Shown: piece by piece, positions 48,653-61,516 of the stretch
How the letters are laid out: each line of letters opens with the position of its first letter
How positions within the stretch are numbered: position 1 is the stretch's first letter
From: Echiichthys vipera
Taxonomy: Eukaryota > Chordata > Actinopteri > Perciformes > Trachinidae
Direction: 5' to 3'
NCBI GenBank assembly: GCA_963691815.1
Contig: OY829653.1
Span: 28,659,653-28,723,652, forward strand
DNA length: 64,000 bases
Notes under the pieces: generated by a model
What the model was told of the DNA's origin: nothing
What the model saw: only the letters and a program-made list of their open reading frames with translations
The model's database searches: none
Position numbers and translations under genes: made by a program

Positions 48653-48884
48653 AGCCTATTCCACACAAACATGGGTATTTTTGGAACCAAACTTTTATAG
48701 CCCCCAGTTAAAAAAAAATATCATCCACACCACCAGTTTTCCTTCGTTTTCCTGTCCACATATGACTGCTGGACTCTGGTTACAAAAAACTCCGGTTTCA
48801 GGAGCCCACACGTGTGGATGAAAGGCCAAACCGTGCAGAGAAACTCACAGTTTCAAAATTACTCATGTTCGTATGGACCGCCCC
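48653..48884 (-). mobile_element. MITE copy B (TTA-flanked)
   Basis: The reverse complement begins GGGGCGGTCCATACGAACAT and contains GCACGGTTTGGCCTTTCATC, shared with copy A. The other side shares AAACTTTTAT and GTTAAAAAAAAATA with the far end of copy A. TTA flanks both ends (48650-48652 and 48885-48887); the full flank is TTAA on each side. Confidence 0.78.
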
Positions 48885-49885
48885 TTAAATATAAGCAGAT
48901 ATAAGACCAGCCAGGACTGTAGGTAGAGGACTTTCATTGGTAGGGGAATGGGTCAGAGAAATCAGCAGTACTGGGTGGGGATACCATGCATATGGGTTTA
49001 AAGGGATTTGACAACACTTTGAAATAGTGACATTACATTGGCAGCAGTATTGGTTAGTGAGGTCCGGTCACAGCTGAAGGGCTTAGGTATTCCATTAGGT
49101 AAGCTCAATTAATGACTTGACCTCCACTCACCGCAGGGGCACTACAACATGCTGCTCTTGTAAAAGTTTTTATGAGGATGTTGTAAAATGTTAATGGTAA
49201 CTTTATATGTATGTATGTGCCAGAGATGGGGAATCGAGTTTGAGACTTGGACGCGAGTCACATTTAAGTCACAAACCAATGTGACTTAGGACTTGACTTG
49301 GACTCGTCCCCAAAAGACTGGAGACTTGACTCGGACTCAGGATTTGGGACTAGTGCACAATCTTTTTATTTATGTACTTTTTGGAGCATTAACATCAGGG
49401 GCAGAAGGTCATTCTCTTCCACAGAGATGTGTAAGCGGCCACACTCCACAGACGACATGGAGAGCACGTCACCTGCTGCTGATCGGGGTGAAGTTAGTTC
49501 TTAGTTGGGTATTCCATGGATGTTCACTTCGGTCCCAGCCTATCTGAATCCGAATATCCAACTTCAACCTAACTTCCCCCCGGTCTGCTACTGCAGTGAC
49601 ATTACTATTTGTCATATTGTTTGGCTTTAATAACTTCACTCAAAGATGAAACAAAAGAATCACTCAATATAACGTCTGTGTATTAAGCTAATTCATAAAC
49701 TGTCAATGTTAGCTTGCTACTAATGTTGGCTTGTTACCAATGTTAGCTTTGTAAGAGGTTAACTTTTAGAATAGCGTTCATTAAATTACTAATTTCTGAA
49801 AGTGTTTGCTTGCCGTGGCTGCCACCATCTACTGGCTAACACCGTTAAACTGAGAGAAATACACATTAATTATTATTGTCTGCTA

Positions 49886-50205
49886 GGGAGCGTACCTATG
49901 TTCCCCGTGTCCTATGTTCCCCGCTTTTTTCCATAAAGGTCCTTTGTTCCCCGCTTTGTATGTTCGCCTTTTTTAAGGAAAGTGTCAGATGTTCCCCGCT
50001 TTTCAACGAAAAGATCCTATGTCTGTTATTTTTTTCCACAATCAGTGCCGAATTCCCCCGCAAATAGGCCTATATAGACCCTAACACTTCCCCTAACGCT
50101 GACCCTAACCAAAACCCCTAACAGAATGCTAAATTAAATCAGTGGAGGCAGAGGCTTATGCCACCAGGGAACATAGGACCTGGGGAACATAGGGAGTTCG
50201 TCTTA
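49886..50205. mobile_element. Nested MITE with duplicated CCTATGTTCCCC ends
   Basis: The left end has CCTATGTTCCCC and TCCTATGTTCCCCGC in tandem; the right end has the inverted counterparts GGGAACATAGGACC and GGGGAACATAGGG. More TGTTCCCCGC copies lie inside the left half. The interior includes CCCTAAC-rich, telomere-like sequence at 50078-50122. Exact edges are uncertain. Confidence 0.65.
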
Positions 50206-50222
50206 CAAGTTCATTGTTGATC

Positions 50223-50540
50223 ATGGGGTGGCTGTGGCTTGGTGACAGAGTGGGTTGTCCTCTGTTCGAGAGATTGGTGGTTCGATCCCCATTTCCCCCC
50301 GGTCCACATGTCGAAGTGTCCTTGGGCAAGACACTGAACCCCGAATTGCTCCCCGTGCTGCGCATGGGTGTGTAAATGTGGTGTGAATGATTAGATCAGA
50401 TTAGATGGTATGTAGATGTCCACTGCCATCAGTGTGAATGTCTGTGTGAATGGGTGAATGTGACAAACACTGTGAAGCGCCTTGAGTAGTCAGATGACTA
50501 GAAAGGCGCTATATAAGTACAAGTACAAGTCCATTTACCA
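50223..50540 (+). mobile_element. tRNA-derived SINE (AFC-like), near full length
   Basis: The tRNA-like head has a B box, GGTTCGATCCC, at 50279-50289. The conserved body has GTGTCCTTGGGCAAGACACT and the 3' tail has GACTAGAAAGGCGCTATATA, AGTACAAGTCCATTTACCA. The order and tail match the percomorph SINE I know as AFC. The truncated relative is at 10024-10175. Confidence 0.85.
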
Positions 50541-51129
50541 TGTAACGTTAATGTTACTGCCTTATTAGCTTACCATTACAATGCATTTGAGAGGCTAGAG
50601 GAGTTTTTATTTATTTAACAGGAAGAGCTTGCTGACATTAAAAATCTCTTTTGATTGTTCTGGCAAAGACAGGCAACAGCATGACTGACAACGTTTCTGA
50701 CAAACACAATACGCAGCCAATACAAAATACATGACTATAATATCATACAAATATATCAAATAACAAGTGAAAACAGCAAATATGTATCAAAATCAACAAT
50801 AGTCATGAATAGATTGTGCAGGATATCTACAGCCAGATGTGTCTGCCTCCAGGTTATTTAAAACCTCTTTAAAGTTCTCCAATGAGAGCAGGACATGAAG
50901 TTGCAGGTGCGTCTGTAATTTTTTCCAGGTAAAGGGAGCAGCAAACGTTGTTTATTCACATTAGATCATAAGGGACCTTGTATAATTATACAATACAGTT
51001 GCACTCCAACTATTATTATTATTTATTAAAACCATAAGAGACTTGATTAGGTCTTGTTGCTGCCCTCAAAAACTTGAAACTTGAATAGGACTTCCAAAGG
51101 GTGATTTATGACCATCTCTGGTATGTGCT

Positions 51130-52779
51130 ATGTGCCTAATCCTTATTCAGTTCTGTTTTGGATGTTAGAAAATATACAAAGACACAGCATGTCTGCTGAG
51201 AGATTTCACTAAAACAAAGAAAAAAATTTACCTTCCAAAGATGTGTCTTGCTGAATCCGTGTCCCATGTAATTTAACTGTAAGGCCTAGTCCTCATATAC
51301 GCAAGCTTTTCCTTGCACAGCAGCCGAATTCTCGCACTCAATGTCACACTAAAATCCATCCTGTCAGGCTCCAAGTAATGTGATTGTGTTACGGCAAGAA
51401 GTCTTGCGGCCAATCAGTGTCCTGTGAGGAGCTACTGGCAGTTGAGGGGGGAGCACAGTGTGACTCTTCAAATGAAAATGCAACAAACTGAAGCACTGTT
51501 AAGAGCATGCCATGCCAACATGCAGCAATTCAACCCAAACTCTATTACCTGCCACCACTGCATGAAGTGGTGCTTAATTTGTGATACTTCACACTCGGAC
51601 GTACAAGCCCACAACTCAGTTTTCCCTGAACAATGAAAACACAGTTTCTGAAAATCTGCACCTTGGCAACAGTTTTACAATCAGTTTTCAGTTACCTCTA
51701 AAACAATTTGCATGTAGACAAAAAATCAAAACGCATACATGGTTAAAAATACTGTGTATGTGTGCCTACATTTAATTGATCGTACTAACAAGTATTGTCT
51801 GTGTAGCTAAAACCTGATATATCTCTGCACCATACAGCTCCATTTTTGTCCAAGAACACATCAATTAGCGGGACAATTGTACTGGGTGACATATTTCTAA
51901 ATCACCTTGAACATGGCCACTTTAGTTTATTTTGAGTTCATCTTACATATCACCCTGGTGCTATCAATACTCTCTAAAGTGCTGATTTGGATTACTCCAG
52001 CACTGAAAACAGTCCTGAACATATTTTCCTTCAGTTTAAGTAACATTTGCTAAGTGGCCAGCTGTCTTTGTAAATTACGGAGCCTTCCTTTAAAAATAAA
52101 ACAGTACATTTGTGAGATTTATGTCTTCATTAATTTTAAGTAAATACTAATGGGCTTGGAGCTGAGTGGTAGGGAAGCTAGTATTTAGTGACTTGGTTGA
52201 GAATTTAGAATAATGCCATCCTTATCCTTGAATGGTATCTTTGTTTGTATCAGCCTCTACTGTACCGTATTTGATGATGAAAATGTCATCACATGGAGCT
52301 ATTTTGTGAGTGCACTTAAGTGTGGGTTTGGTATTTGGACACAGCTTAGGTCACATTTCCGTGAGGCCATATATGAGCTGCTCTGTAGCCACAGCAGGAT
52401 GGCTGTTTCAGGATAGACAGCCTTCTTATGCTGCTTCTGTTTCCACTTGATTGCTGATGCCTATATAATTTATATAGTGTAGGATGACTGCCATGGCCAT
52501 TTGGAACAATGAGTGCAGTGATGTGATTAGACTCGCTTCCTCAAAATCAGGAAATTCATTCCTGTGAAGCGTGGGCCCCAATATGTAGCCTTTTAAAAAG
52601 ATGTGGTTTAAGTTTACCATGGAACCTGCAGAATTTGCCTTTTTGAAACCCAAGAACAGGCCGACTCAATATGGGTGTATAATTTAAATGATTGACATCG
52701 ACACTGATCCCGAGACCCCCCATTGTATGGAAGACATCCCATCATCCAATGCAAAATGAGTGACAGCAAGTACGCATGT
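51130..52779. other. me1 intron, nothing recognised
   Basis: No exon or named repeat was recognised. Confidence 0.45.
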
Positions 52780-52781
52780 AG

Positions 52782-52815
<34 letters not shown>

Positions 52816-52832
52816 ACTCTCTCTCTCTCTCT
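52780..52832. repeat. (CA)n/(CT)n compound microsatellite
   Basis: CA array followed by CATACACA and then a CT array. Confidence 0.95.
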
Positions 52833-52834
52833 TC

Positions 52835-54275
52835 CCATTCAGTTGTTCTAGGTGGTTCCTTAAAGAGAACCAAGTTGATGTGGAGGGCCACAGATAATTT
52901 ATTAGTGACAAAGGCCAAACTCTCTTGGGGTTCTGTAGAGTAAAAGGTGATGGGTCAACAGTTAGAGCGAGGGTCAGTATTTGTGTTTAACAAGAAACAG
53001 TCAGATGCTTGCCTCCATTCAGATTCATGGCTGCTGTATGTTTTGCAGAAACGCAAAGTGAGCATTAACACACATGCATGCACATACAGCCATGGATGAA
53101 TGTGTTTTAATCAGGATAGACTTAATGATTCAGTGTGAAAGTAAGAATTTATTAAAAATACATGAAAATATTATATAATACGATTGTATGGTAGTCTATG
53201 GTGATTAGACTCCATTGATACATCATGTTAAAGGGTTAGTGAAGCCAAGAGTAGAGCAGGATACCCCCCGATGAAGTAAAAAACTGGTGGTGCTGAAGAG
53301 GAGATGACTGAGATGAATGCAGTGGAGAAGGAGTTCAGATGATGGAGATGCTGCTGAATACTTGGAGGTGAATGGGGTGGAGGTGGGTGTTGGCCATCGC
53401 CTGACGCCTGGAATGACAGCTGACGGCACAGAGAGACCACTCCTTTTTGACAGCTACAGCCTGATTGGCTGAGGACAACAAGGAGATCCCTGATAGGTTA
53501 GAGAGAAGCGCTGACCCGCCCCCAATTAGCTGACACTTTAGAGTCTCTGAATGAAGAGTGACAGAGCGTGGGAGATGTGAGATAGGATGATGAGGGAGAA
53601 TCTTCCTGTCTGAACTTGCGCTAAGTTAAATTATTATATTACTCTTCCAACACATACTTCCCCACATACTCTTGTGCAAAATGTAAGACAACTCATGAGA
53701 ACCCATCATACGTCACTAAAGTGGGGTTTGTCGACTGCCTTCTCTGTGCACTTAAAGTTGCTAATCACATATTCAGTTCCTATAAACAAACAAATTGACT
53801 TAACTTGCAGGGTATGTTATTTGCCATCTAGATACATTTTCCTTAATTTCAAAACCTCGCCCCACCCCCCACACACACTATTCCTCTAAAAAGTCATAAA
53901 GTAGATGAGTAGTACTATCTAGAACATATCCATTGTATGTTTTGCAAACCTCTTTATTTCATATAGACATGGAACATGTAACAACATACAACATAGTCTT
54001 ACAGAAAGTAGTACGCAGAAGTAATTTTTTAAATTCTATAAAAGCATTTTTTCAAGTCAAGTTAAATACTACAGAACACAGAAAAATACTTAATGCATTT
54101 CATTATTGTTTAATGGTGCTTTGAAAGTGCAATGTCAGCGTTCTTTTTTTTTTTTCAATTTAAGGTTAATCGCACTTATTTAAACAAATTAATAGAAATT
54201 TTAAAAATAATTCATTAATTATTATACTATGTTGTTAAAATGGCATTGCATTTGATGAGGAGTGCATTATGACTT
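52835..54275. other. me1 intron, nothing recognised
   Basis: No exon or named repeat was recognised. Confidence 0.45.
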
Positions 54276-54279
54276 GTTT

Positions 54280-54410
54280 AGGTTTCGAAACCTACAGTTT
54301 AGGACTTGAGACTTGATTAAGGACTTGTCTGTCTTTAGTTGGGACTTGACTTGGGGCATTGAGTGCAGAGACTTGAGACTTACTTTTGGCAAAACAATGA
54401 CTTGATATCA
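54280..54410. repeat. ACTTGA-type subterminal fragment of the hAT-like family
   Basis: GGACTTGAGACTTGATTAAG and GGGACTTGACTTGGGGC are the same theme as the ends of 49221-51120. A short palindrome GGTTTCGAAACC sits at its left. Terminal repeats were not found. Confidence 0.55.
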
Positions 54411-54688
54411 GTAGCTTGTGACATATTTGTCCTACCAGTGTCATTTTGAGTTGTTGAAGTAAAATATTGTTTTTTCACATTGATACAAGGAATATGTCAA
54501 TTACAGTATAGCATTATGTAAGTTGACTTATCACAACTTACAGCTGCATCAAACGCATACTTGTTTGTTGCTATTTTTCATGCATGTAGCTATATAAATA
54601 CATAGTATATATGTGTATACATATAAATGTTATTTATTTATCTCAACAATTCCAGGCGTTTCCCTGTCACAGCACAATGTCACATTCT

Positions 54689-54982
54689 TCATTCATTCAT
54701 CTTCATCTGCTTGTCCCTATCGGGGTCGCGAGGGCTGGATCCCAGCTGACATCGGGCGTGAGGGGGGGTCCACCCTGGACAGGACACCAGTCTATCACAG
54801 GGCACATAGAGACAGACAACCATTCAAACTCACGGGCAATTGAGTGATCAATTAACCTGACACGTGCACGTCTTTGGGAGGAAGCTGGAGAACCTGGAGA
54901 AAACCCACACAGAAGGGACCCACCTGGGATTTGAACCAGGAACCCTCTTGCCGTGAGGCGACAGTGCTAACCATCATGACGG
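54689..54982 (-). mobile_element. SINE/L2-tail repeat with (ATTC)n tail
   Basis: On the plus strand: an ATTCATTCATCTTCATCTGC tail, TCGGGGTCGCGAGGGCTGG, TCTATCACAGGGCACATAGA, CACGTCTTTGGGAGG and GCCGTGAGGCGACAGTGCTA. The tRNA-like head is better kept than at 12098-12432. Confidence 0.82.
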
Positions 54983-55164
54983 TAGAACAGCTAGAATTTT
55001 GGTAAGAGGAGAAATAATTTGTGACAGTCCTGAAACAAAGCAGTTGTTCCGAATCCCAAATTCTTTCCTAATTAAAATTATACTAGAGCAGCAGAGTCTC
55101 GAGTAGTTGTTGCCTGATAAAACATTAAAAACTGTTAACAGGGCTTACAGTATTCCACCGTCAC

Positions 55165-55508
55165 CATCATTAGAGATGAGGGTTTTGGTTTTCACTGTCA
55201 GAGATACCGCTCAAGGGGCAGCTCTGGCTTTGAACATAACAAACGTGTTAGCCAATCAGAAGCAGAGTAAGGCGGGGCATGGCTGCACGAAGAGAAGACA
55301 TCCAGCACACAGCTGAAAGTACTGTAGTGCTGTAGGGCAGCGGTGTGAGCATATGGTGCTTCGGTCACTTGCCAGGTAATCATTGATAATGATTGAGGGA
55401 AGTAGCACACTGATTTGGAATTGATTTGGTAAATGATAAGTAATCGCATCGATAAGCACAATTGACAATAGCATTAGTATTGATCGTTTCTTATCAATTC
55501 CCATCCCT
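55165..55508. mobile_element. Probable non-autonomous DNA element ending in TTCTTATCAATTCCCATCCC
   Basis: The right end, CAATAGCATTAGTATTGATC then TTCTTATCAATTCCCATCCC, and the interior GTGTTAGCCAATCAGAAGCA, are familiar from a fish MITE. A matching left end (TAGAGATGAGGG) is only weakly complementary. Confidence 0.45.
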
Positions 55509-55509
55509 A

Positions 55510-56188
55510 CTTAAACATGTGATCAGCAGACCAGTATCTGTTGTATACAAATCTGTGATGAAGTAGGAGGCACTGAACAGGTTCAACTATCATGGTGCTT
55601 TATTTATATGGTGCTGCTATATAACATGCCTGTTGGCTGGCTGATCACCGTCTAAAAGAGCTGTGAATACTGGCCCGGTCCGTCACGTACAGTCACCCCA
55701 GCAGCCATGCGCTGGCAGCCTGACCAGTTTGTCTTTGGCGTACCCACCTCTTTCTTTCTTTCCCGCCTTTTTTCTTTGTTTTTGTCACTCTTGGCCCTGC
55801 TGTTTCTCTCATCTTTGGATTCTATCCTCTAATCCCACCTATGATAACTATGGGATAAATCTGTCATTCCACTGGGCTATCCACTCTCTTGACCCCACCA
55901 GCTGTTTTCACAGCGTCTAGACACACATGCCGATATTGATACAACAAGACGACGTCACAGTCAGTGACAATGAGGACGTCGTGGAGTGTGGGTCTTCTCC
56001 TGCTGCAGGATTAAATAGAATCACTGCTCACGGTTGTGTCCTGAGTCAGGGTTTAGAGAGGCTTCAAGTGTTCATGAAGCATCAGAAGCACCTACCTGTG
56101 CAGGTCTGCATGCAACAGCATAAGGTGGTGTGTATTTACAGTATGTAGACTAAATCTGCATTAGCCTCATTATTTTTGCATTTTGTGT
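55510..56188. other. me1 intron, nothing recognised
   Basis: No exon or named repeat was recognised. Confidence 0.45.
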
Positions 56189-56190
56189 AT

Positions 56191-56291
56191 ACGAGTGAGT
56201 GAGTGAGTGAGTGAGTGAGTGAGTGAGTGTGTGTGTGTGTGTGTGTGTGGGTGTGTGTTTGTGTGTGTGCGTGTGTGTGTGTGTGTGTCCG
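56191..56291. repeat. (GAGT)n then (GT)n microsatellite
   Basis: GAGT/GTGA tetranucleotide units to about 56230 pass directly into an imperfect GT array, suggesting one arose from the other. Confidence 0.95.
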
Positions 56292-56294
56292 TGT

Positions 56295-57640
56295 GTTTAC
56301 AAACACTGGAGCAGGGAGAGAGAACAGGGAGCATATGACTCAGCCTTTCCTCCAGCTGTTAGCCAGAGACTCCCCCAGTGTGGGTCAGCGTCAGCCAAAC
56401 CAGTGAACTCATCACATGGTTTCCTGTGATAGTGGTTTAATTCAGTTTCGGCCGACTCTGGTCTCCTCCATGAGTTTCCAAATGGGCTTACTTTGCATTT
56501 TCTGGGGTGCACTGTGTTCAGGGTTAAAAATAAAGATGTCTGCATCGGCATGCCTGAACCCTCAAGGCACAAAGCCTCCTTACTCTCAGCCCAATGTCCA
56601 ATCTCTATCTTGTTTTTTCTTTCCTTTTCTTGCATTGACACCATTTTTTACTGCTGATTGCACCAATTGATTAACTGAGATATGACTGCACACTGCACAG
56701 CTGTAACCCTTGTTGAAATCCTGGAGCAGTGTGTGGCGAACACGTGGCGGTAATAGTGGGGTAGACTACTTTAGATGGTGCTTATGGTGGTGTTTATGGG
56801 AACCTCTGCTCCCTGTTTGGTCAGCTGCAGAGAGGTCATTGGTCTCTGACATCATCAGCACAAGTGAATCCAGATATATTGGTCTACAGTGTAAAAACAG
56901 TGTGGGCGAATTGAATCGCTTCAGATGACTTTCTCAGTCCTGCTGAATGTTACGCAAATGTTAGCCCCCCACAGTTGCATTTTAAAAATCAACCTTTATA
57001 TTGGCAATGACAGAAGAGGATTTACATTTTACTGCCAGTACAAAGGTTTTCCACTCTCTACTCTCTATTATAGAACGACTTTAGCCCCTTTCACACAACC
57101 CTGAAATGATCTAGACATGTGAGAACACAAACGTCCGATTCAGTCAGACTGGACCGTTTCATTTTACATTTAGCCCATGAGTGAATACAGCCGCTCATTA
57201 TCTGGTGTATGGAGATCTCCATTGCGCATTCACACTGCTCTCATGCCTGTCATTGTGAAAAAATAATTCTTATGGTGCAGCCATGTCAGCATGTTTAAAG
57301 ACAGAACTAGGACTGTCCCTGATTAAATAATGTGTGTTGACATACACTCATACAATTTTGTTGCCCAAACAATTAGTTGATTTAATTAACAGATGTGTAA
57401 AATGGAGTTGCTCCACTTATTAGTAGTAGTGATGTTACAGCCTGCAGCCACCACCTGCAGCCCCGGCAGCACCCCCCTTTCTGCGCTACTGCTAACTTCT
57501 GAGCTACAGCCCCGGATGTTCACGTGAAGTGAAGATGATGTTATCAGTACATCATCAAACATCTACAGCCCCGGATGTTTTCACTAGCTATGGCGCGAGC
57601 TATGCGCACTATTGGTCAATATGATAATACCGGCAAGAAA
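56295..57640. other. me1 intron, little recognised
   Basis: CAGCCCCGG occurs near 57455, 57508 and 57566, part of a local imperfect duplication (CTACAGCCCCGGATGTT twice). No exon was recognised. Confidence 0.45.
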
Positions 57641-57644
57641 TAAA

Positions 57645-58076
57645 AACTACTTTCACCCCTGTCGATACCTGATACAAATCTGATCCTACTGTTGAATGAA
57701 TGACGCGTATACCTGTCCATGTGAGTGAAGGCATCAGGCTTGACGTAAACATTTAGCCTTGTTAAAAAATAGGTAACAAATTAACACTGATATGAATGTA
57801 GTTAATATTATTTATTAAAAAAATAAAGTGTACATTAGCAGCAAAAATAAATAAATAACACTTCCAAGTGTAATATAAAACTCTAACCGGTGTTACAAAC
57901 ATAGAATTGCAGTGACTAGATTGCTGTAACTGTATTGCTGTGTATGATTATTAGTAAAAAAGAAATGACTGGATCAGAATGCTCGATCGGCCTCATTCAT
58001 CCGATATCCGATCCAGCTAATTAGTCAATATCAGAGCAGATAAGCGATCTAGGTATCGGATCGGTGTACCTCTAGT
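57645..58076. repeat. Probable DNA-element fragment ending GGATCGGTGTACCTCTAG
   Basis: The right end GGTATCGGATCGGTGTACCT and nearby CATCCGATATCCGATCC resemble the terminal region of common fish hAT-like MITEs. A clear partner end was not found. Confidence 0.4.
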
Positions 58077-58079
58077 TTA

Positions 58080-61000
58080 TGTCTGACCTGGCTGTGCTGG
58101 CATGCTGTAGTCCACATCATGTCCTCCCTCCTACTGTTCCACCCAGGCGACACCACTCACCTAAACCAAACAGAGTATTTCATTCAAAGGAAAACTCTGG
58201 AATATGTTGGGACCTGCTTGTCCAGACATTGTCTGTGGCTCATGTGTGTTCATATATGTGTGTAAAACATATCTAAATGTTGTAAAAACGTACAGTGAAT
58301 AAACTCTTTTAATTTTTATTTTTTTAACTGAAATACTTTTAGCGGGAGCCAATCACATTGCAAGAGCATGTGGGAAAGGTGTGTTTGGCAGTGGAGACTA
58401 GTAGACAGACCACGGTTGATTCTTCTGGTCATTGCATTTAAATGACTTCAGAGGTTATTTTACTTTACTTGGACTTGACTTCCCAAATCTCTCGTGGCCA
58501 TCTTTGTGTAAATCACCCTTCTCGTTCACCCCATGCTTCAAACAGATTTGTTTTCTTTCACTATCAGCAAGCCCCATGGTAGCACGTCATCTCACTCGCT
58601 GTGAATACTCTGCACAATGAACGGCCCTCTTCACACTCGGGCTCACCGTTCTTTGTACTAGAGAGCTTGGAGGGTAAACCCTGTTTGATATCTGATCCGG
58701 TAGCTTCTCACATACAGTACAACTCGGCAAGGTAATTTCTAGATAATTTCAGGTTTGCAGTGCATGTGTGAAAGGAGAATTAATTTCCTGTCTTTAATAT
58801 GTTGAATAAAGACCTGCATTAACACCTTTTAAACCCTTTATTGCCTTTCAGTGTGACTGGTGTGGTTTCCCTGCTTTTATTGTAATGGTCTTCACATTTG
58901 TATTTTCTTTGTTCTGTTTTAACCTCAATAAACAGTGGAACATATTGCGTCTAGATGTCCTATAAATACACAATTGACTTGAAGCATTAAGTTTAACAGT
59001 CATAAACACATAAAAAGGCTGTGGTGGCTCTAATGCAACATGAATGCAAGACAGATAAATGAGGGGAAGCAGGGTTAAGATGGCTATCACTATACATCAC
59101 TTTCAGCAAGTGGTTTTACTGATAAACAAGTCACACAAGAAGGCCATCTCTTGTAGTGCTTCAGCTCTGCCTCTCATGAAAAGAAAGCCCTCCCTCTCCC
59201 ACACAGCATTGAATAGAGAAGTGCTCTGTGGCCACACACATCTCTGCTAGGCCGTATCTCAGTGCCAAACATTTGAGCCCTCTCCCTGTTGAAGGCCTGT
59301 GGGCTTTTGTCTCCGTGTCTGATCCGCGACTGCGGTTGAGAGAGGCTCAATAGGGAAAGACCTCCCTATCATGTTAGGCTCAGGTCTCACTCAATAGGGG
59401 TTCTTCTTCCTAAAGTAGAGGGCATTTCCATTGAAGCTGCAGCTCAGTGAACACACAAGAAAAGAAAAGGAGCAAAATGAGGCATTTTTTATTTGGAAGT
59501 GGGATTTGTGTGTTGGAGTTGGTGGACTGTGAGCAGGAAGGTCCCCTCCTCTTTTCTTATCTGTAAATCTCATAAGCCGAATCAATCATGGCTTTGTGTG
59601 GACTTTCACCATTTAAACGTTTTCCAAGAAAGTGGGAAGGCTTTTGAGGGTTTAAGTTTGTGTCAGCACATTTACAAAATTGTCCATCTGAACCGGTTAT
59701 TTAGTCTCATAGTGAGTCACAGAGCCATATATTTGTTGAAAAAGGAGTCACCGCTAAAGGAAGAGATGATTTCACTTTCTTCCACTGTGTAAAAACATAT
59801 TGTAAGGAATGTTCTGTGCTTGCAGCTACATACATCTTACATTTAAGATTCTACACAAAATTTTAGGATTGCATTGGCAATAGGACTGGACAATATGATG
59901 ACATGTACTGTGAGACAAGACCATGTAGCTGCTGCTCCTTTACCGCTGGTTGCCTCACTTGTAAGTAATGTTGTAAAGGAGTTAGCTTTTCTGCTTTATG
60001 GCAATTCAGGATTCATAGGATTTTGTAAGCTTGGAGGCAGAGCTGGGCTCAGTAATGAAACAAATGACTCTACTGCTGAATATTTTGAAAAGATCTGACA
60101 TTTACTGCACTCACGGTTGATGGGAGGAAGTTATTGCATCATATTCCCTAATTTTTTTTAATTGCATAGCACACAGAAAGTCAAATATGACAAGCATTTC
60201 AAAGGAGAAAAGCATGTGAGAAAAGAAGAGCATTAATATTGTGATAAGGAGGCGACTCATGTGGGTAAACTAAACCAAGCAGTGGCATAAAGGAATTTCA
60301 CTCTCTCCAGATAGAGGAAAAGTCCTACTGTACTGTAATGAAGGGAGGGGCTCTGATGTGAGCCTCCAGTCTGCTCTGTGTGGTTGTGGCAGATGCAAAT
60401 GAAAAGGTTGAGGTAGCAGAATGTTTACATTTCTCAACCTTTACGCTGGAAAGTTGCAACAACCCCACCCTTTGAACTCCCTGGGAAGCACAGAAATGCA
60501 TTTTTATCAGTTTCAAAGAACTTGTACTTTCATCTTTCTTGTTTGGGCATCTGGTGAACTAATTAGCTGTTTCCTCCCCACTGAATGATTTGGGGTGGGC
60601 ATTGGAAGCAGTCCGAGGTAAAGGGGTGGCACTGGCCAGCGGGGAGATTACAGGTTTGGGTTCCTACCATGGCTTCTGGAACATGGAGCTGCGGGCATCA
60701 CATGTGTTGGCACAGGGTGCGGGCACTTCAGATGTGGTCTGGGACATGTGGAAGCTTTCTAGGGTTTATCCTGCCCAGCCCAGCCCATGACTCCTGAGGG
60801 GAGAGAGCATTGCAAACCTGTATTCAGACAAACAAACACAGGGATGCTCTGAGAGTATGTGTGTTTTATTAGGTTTTAGGTTTGGATGCGTGGGTGTGTA
60901 TGTTTGTTAATGTACTTTGGTTTTTGAAAGAAAAAAAAACAAAAAAAAAACTGTACATTTGTTCTATTTATGATTGATAAATCTCCAAATCATCTGAATA

Positions 61001-61515
61001 TTTGGCATGTTTAGGTTCCCAATTCCCAATAACAAGCCAACTCGATTTGATTTAATTAGATTTTTAACAAACATAAAAACATCACTTTAATAGATACAAT
61101 AAGAAACACAAACACCTAAAAACCCACCATTAGCCTCATACATTGTACAGCACACAAAATAACATCAAAACAACCCATATACAATACTATGATTAATAAC
61201 ACACAATCCTATAGTTGCACATACATTAACTTCATATTTTTTAATAAGAAACTATTCCTAGCTATTATCCTAGTGGTGCTAAGCTAAGTATTTCATTCCA
61301 CTTTTGACAAGCCTGATAAGATCATACTCTTTTATTTTAAACTGTAGATTTGGTTTTAGCAAGTTATGATTCGTGTCTGTTGTTGTTCTCTTTCACCAAA
61401 TGCAGTGGCTCATAAGTAGCTCTCTGTTGTGATGTACCTTATAAACTTAAAAGGTTTTTGTCATTGGTGTTATTCCCAGTCAAACATCCTAGAGTAGCTA
61501 CTGCGTAATTTAATT
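58080..61515. other. me1 intron, nothing recognised
   Basis: About 3.4 kb with no exon or clear repeat. A segment near 59880 (TAGGACTGGACAATATGATG) faintly resembles a hAT-like end. Confidence 0.4.
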
Positions 61516-61516
61516 T

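Larger units (their letters stand above)
49221..51120. mobile_element. hAT-like element, 1.9 kb, with 8-bp target duplication
   Basis: Left end CAGAGATGGGGAATCGAG and right end ACCATCTCTG form a perfect 9-bp terminal inverted repeat. An identical octamer GTATGTGC flanks both sides (49213-49220 and 51121-51128). Subterminal regions repeat 'GACTTGACTTGGACTC' variants. The interior has no transposase and contains two further insertions: a MITE at about 49886-50205 and a SINE at 50223-50540. Related ends occur at 16161-16587, 54280-54410 and 61517-61690. Confidence 0.85.

Noticed and set aside
50078..50122. Interstitial telomere array
   Set aside because: Only degenerate CCCTAAC-like units within a MITE; no regular TTAGGG/CCCTAA tandem.
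50223..50300. Possible tRNA gene (A and B boxes)
   Set aside because: Continues into a conserved SINE body and tail, with no complete cloverleaf; it is a SINE head.
56191..56291. CRISPR-like or regulatory tandem array
   Set aside because: Simple GAGT and GT microsatellite without unique spacers.
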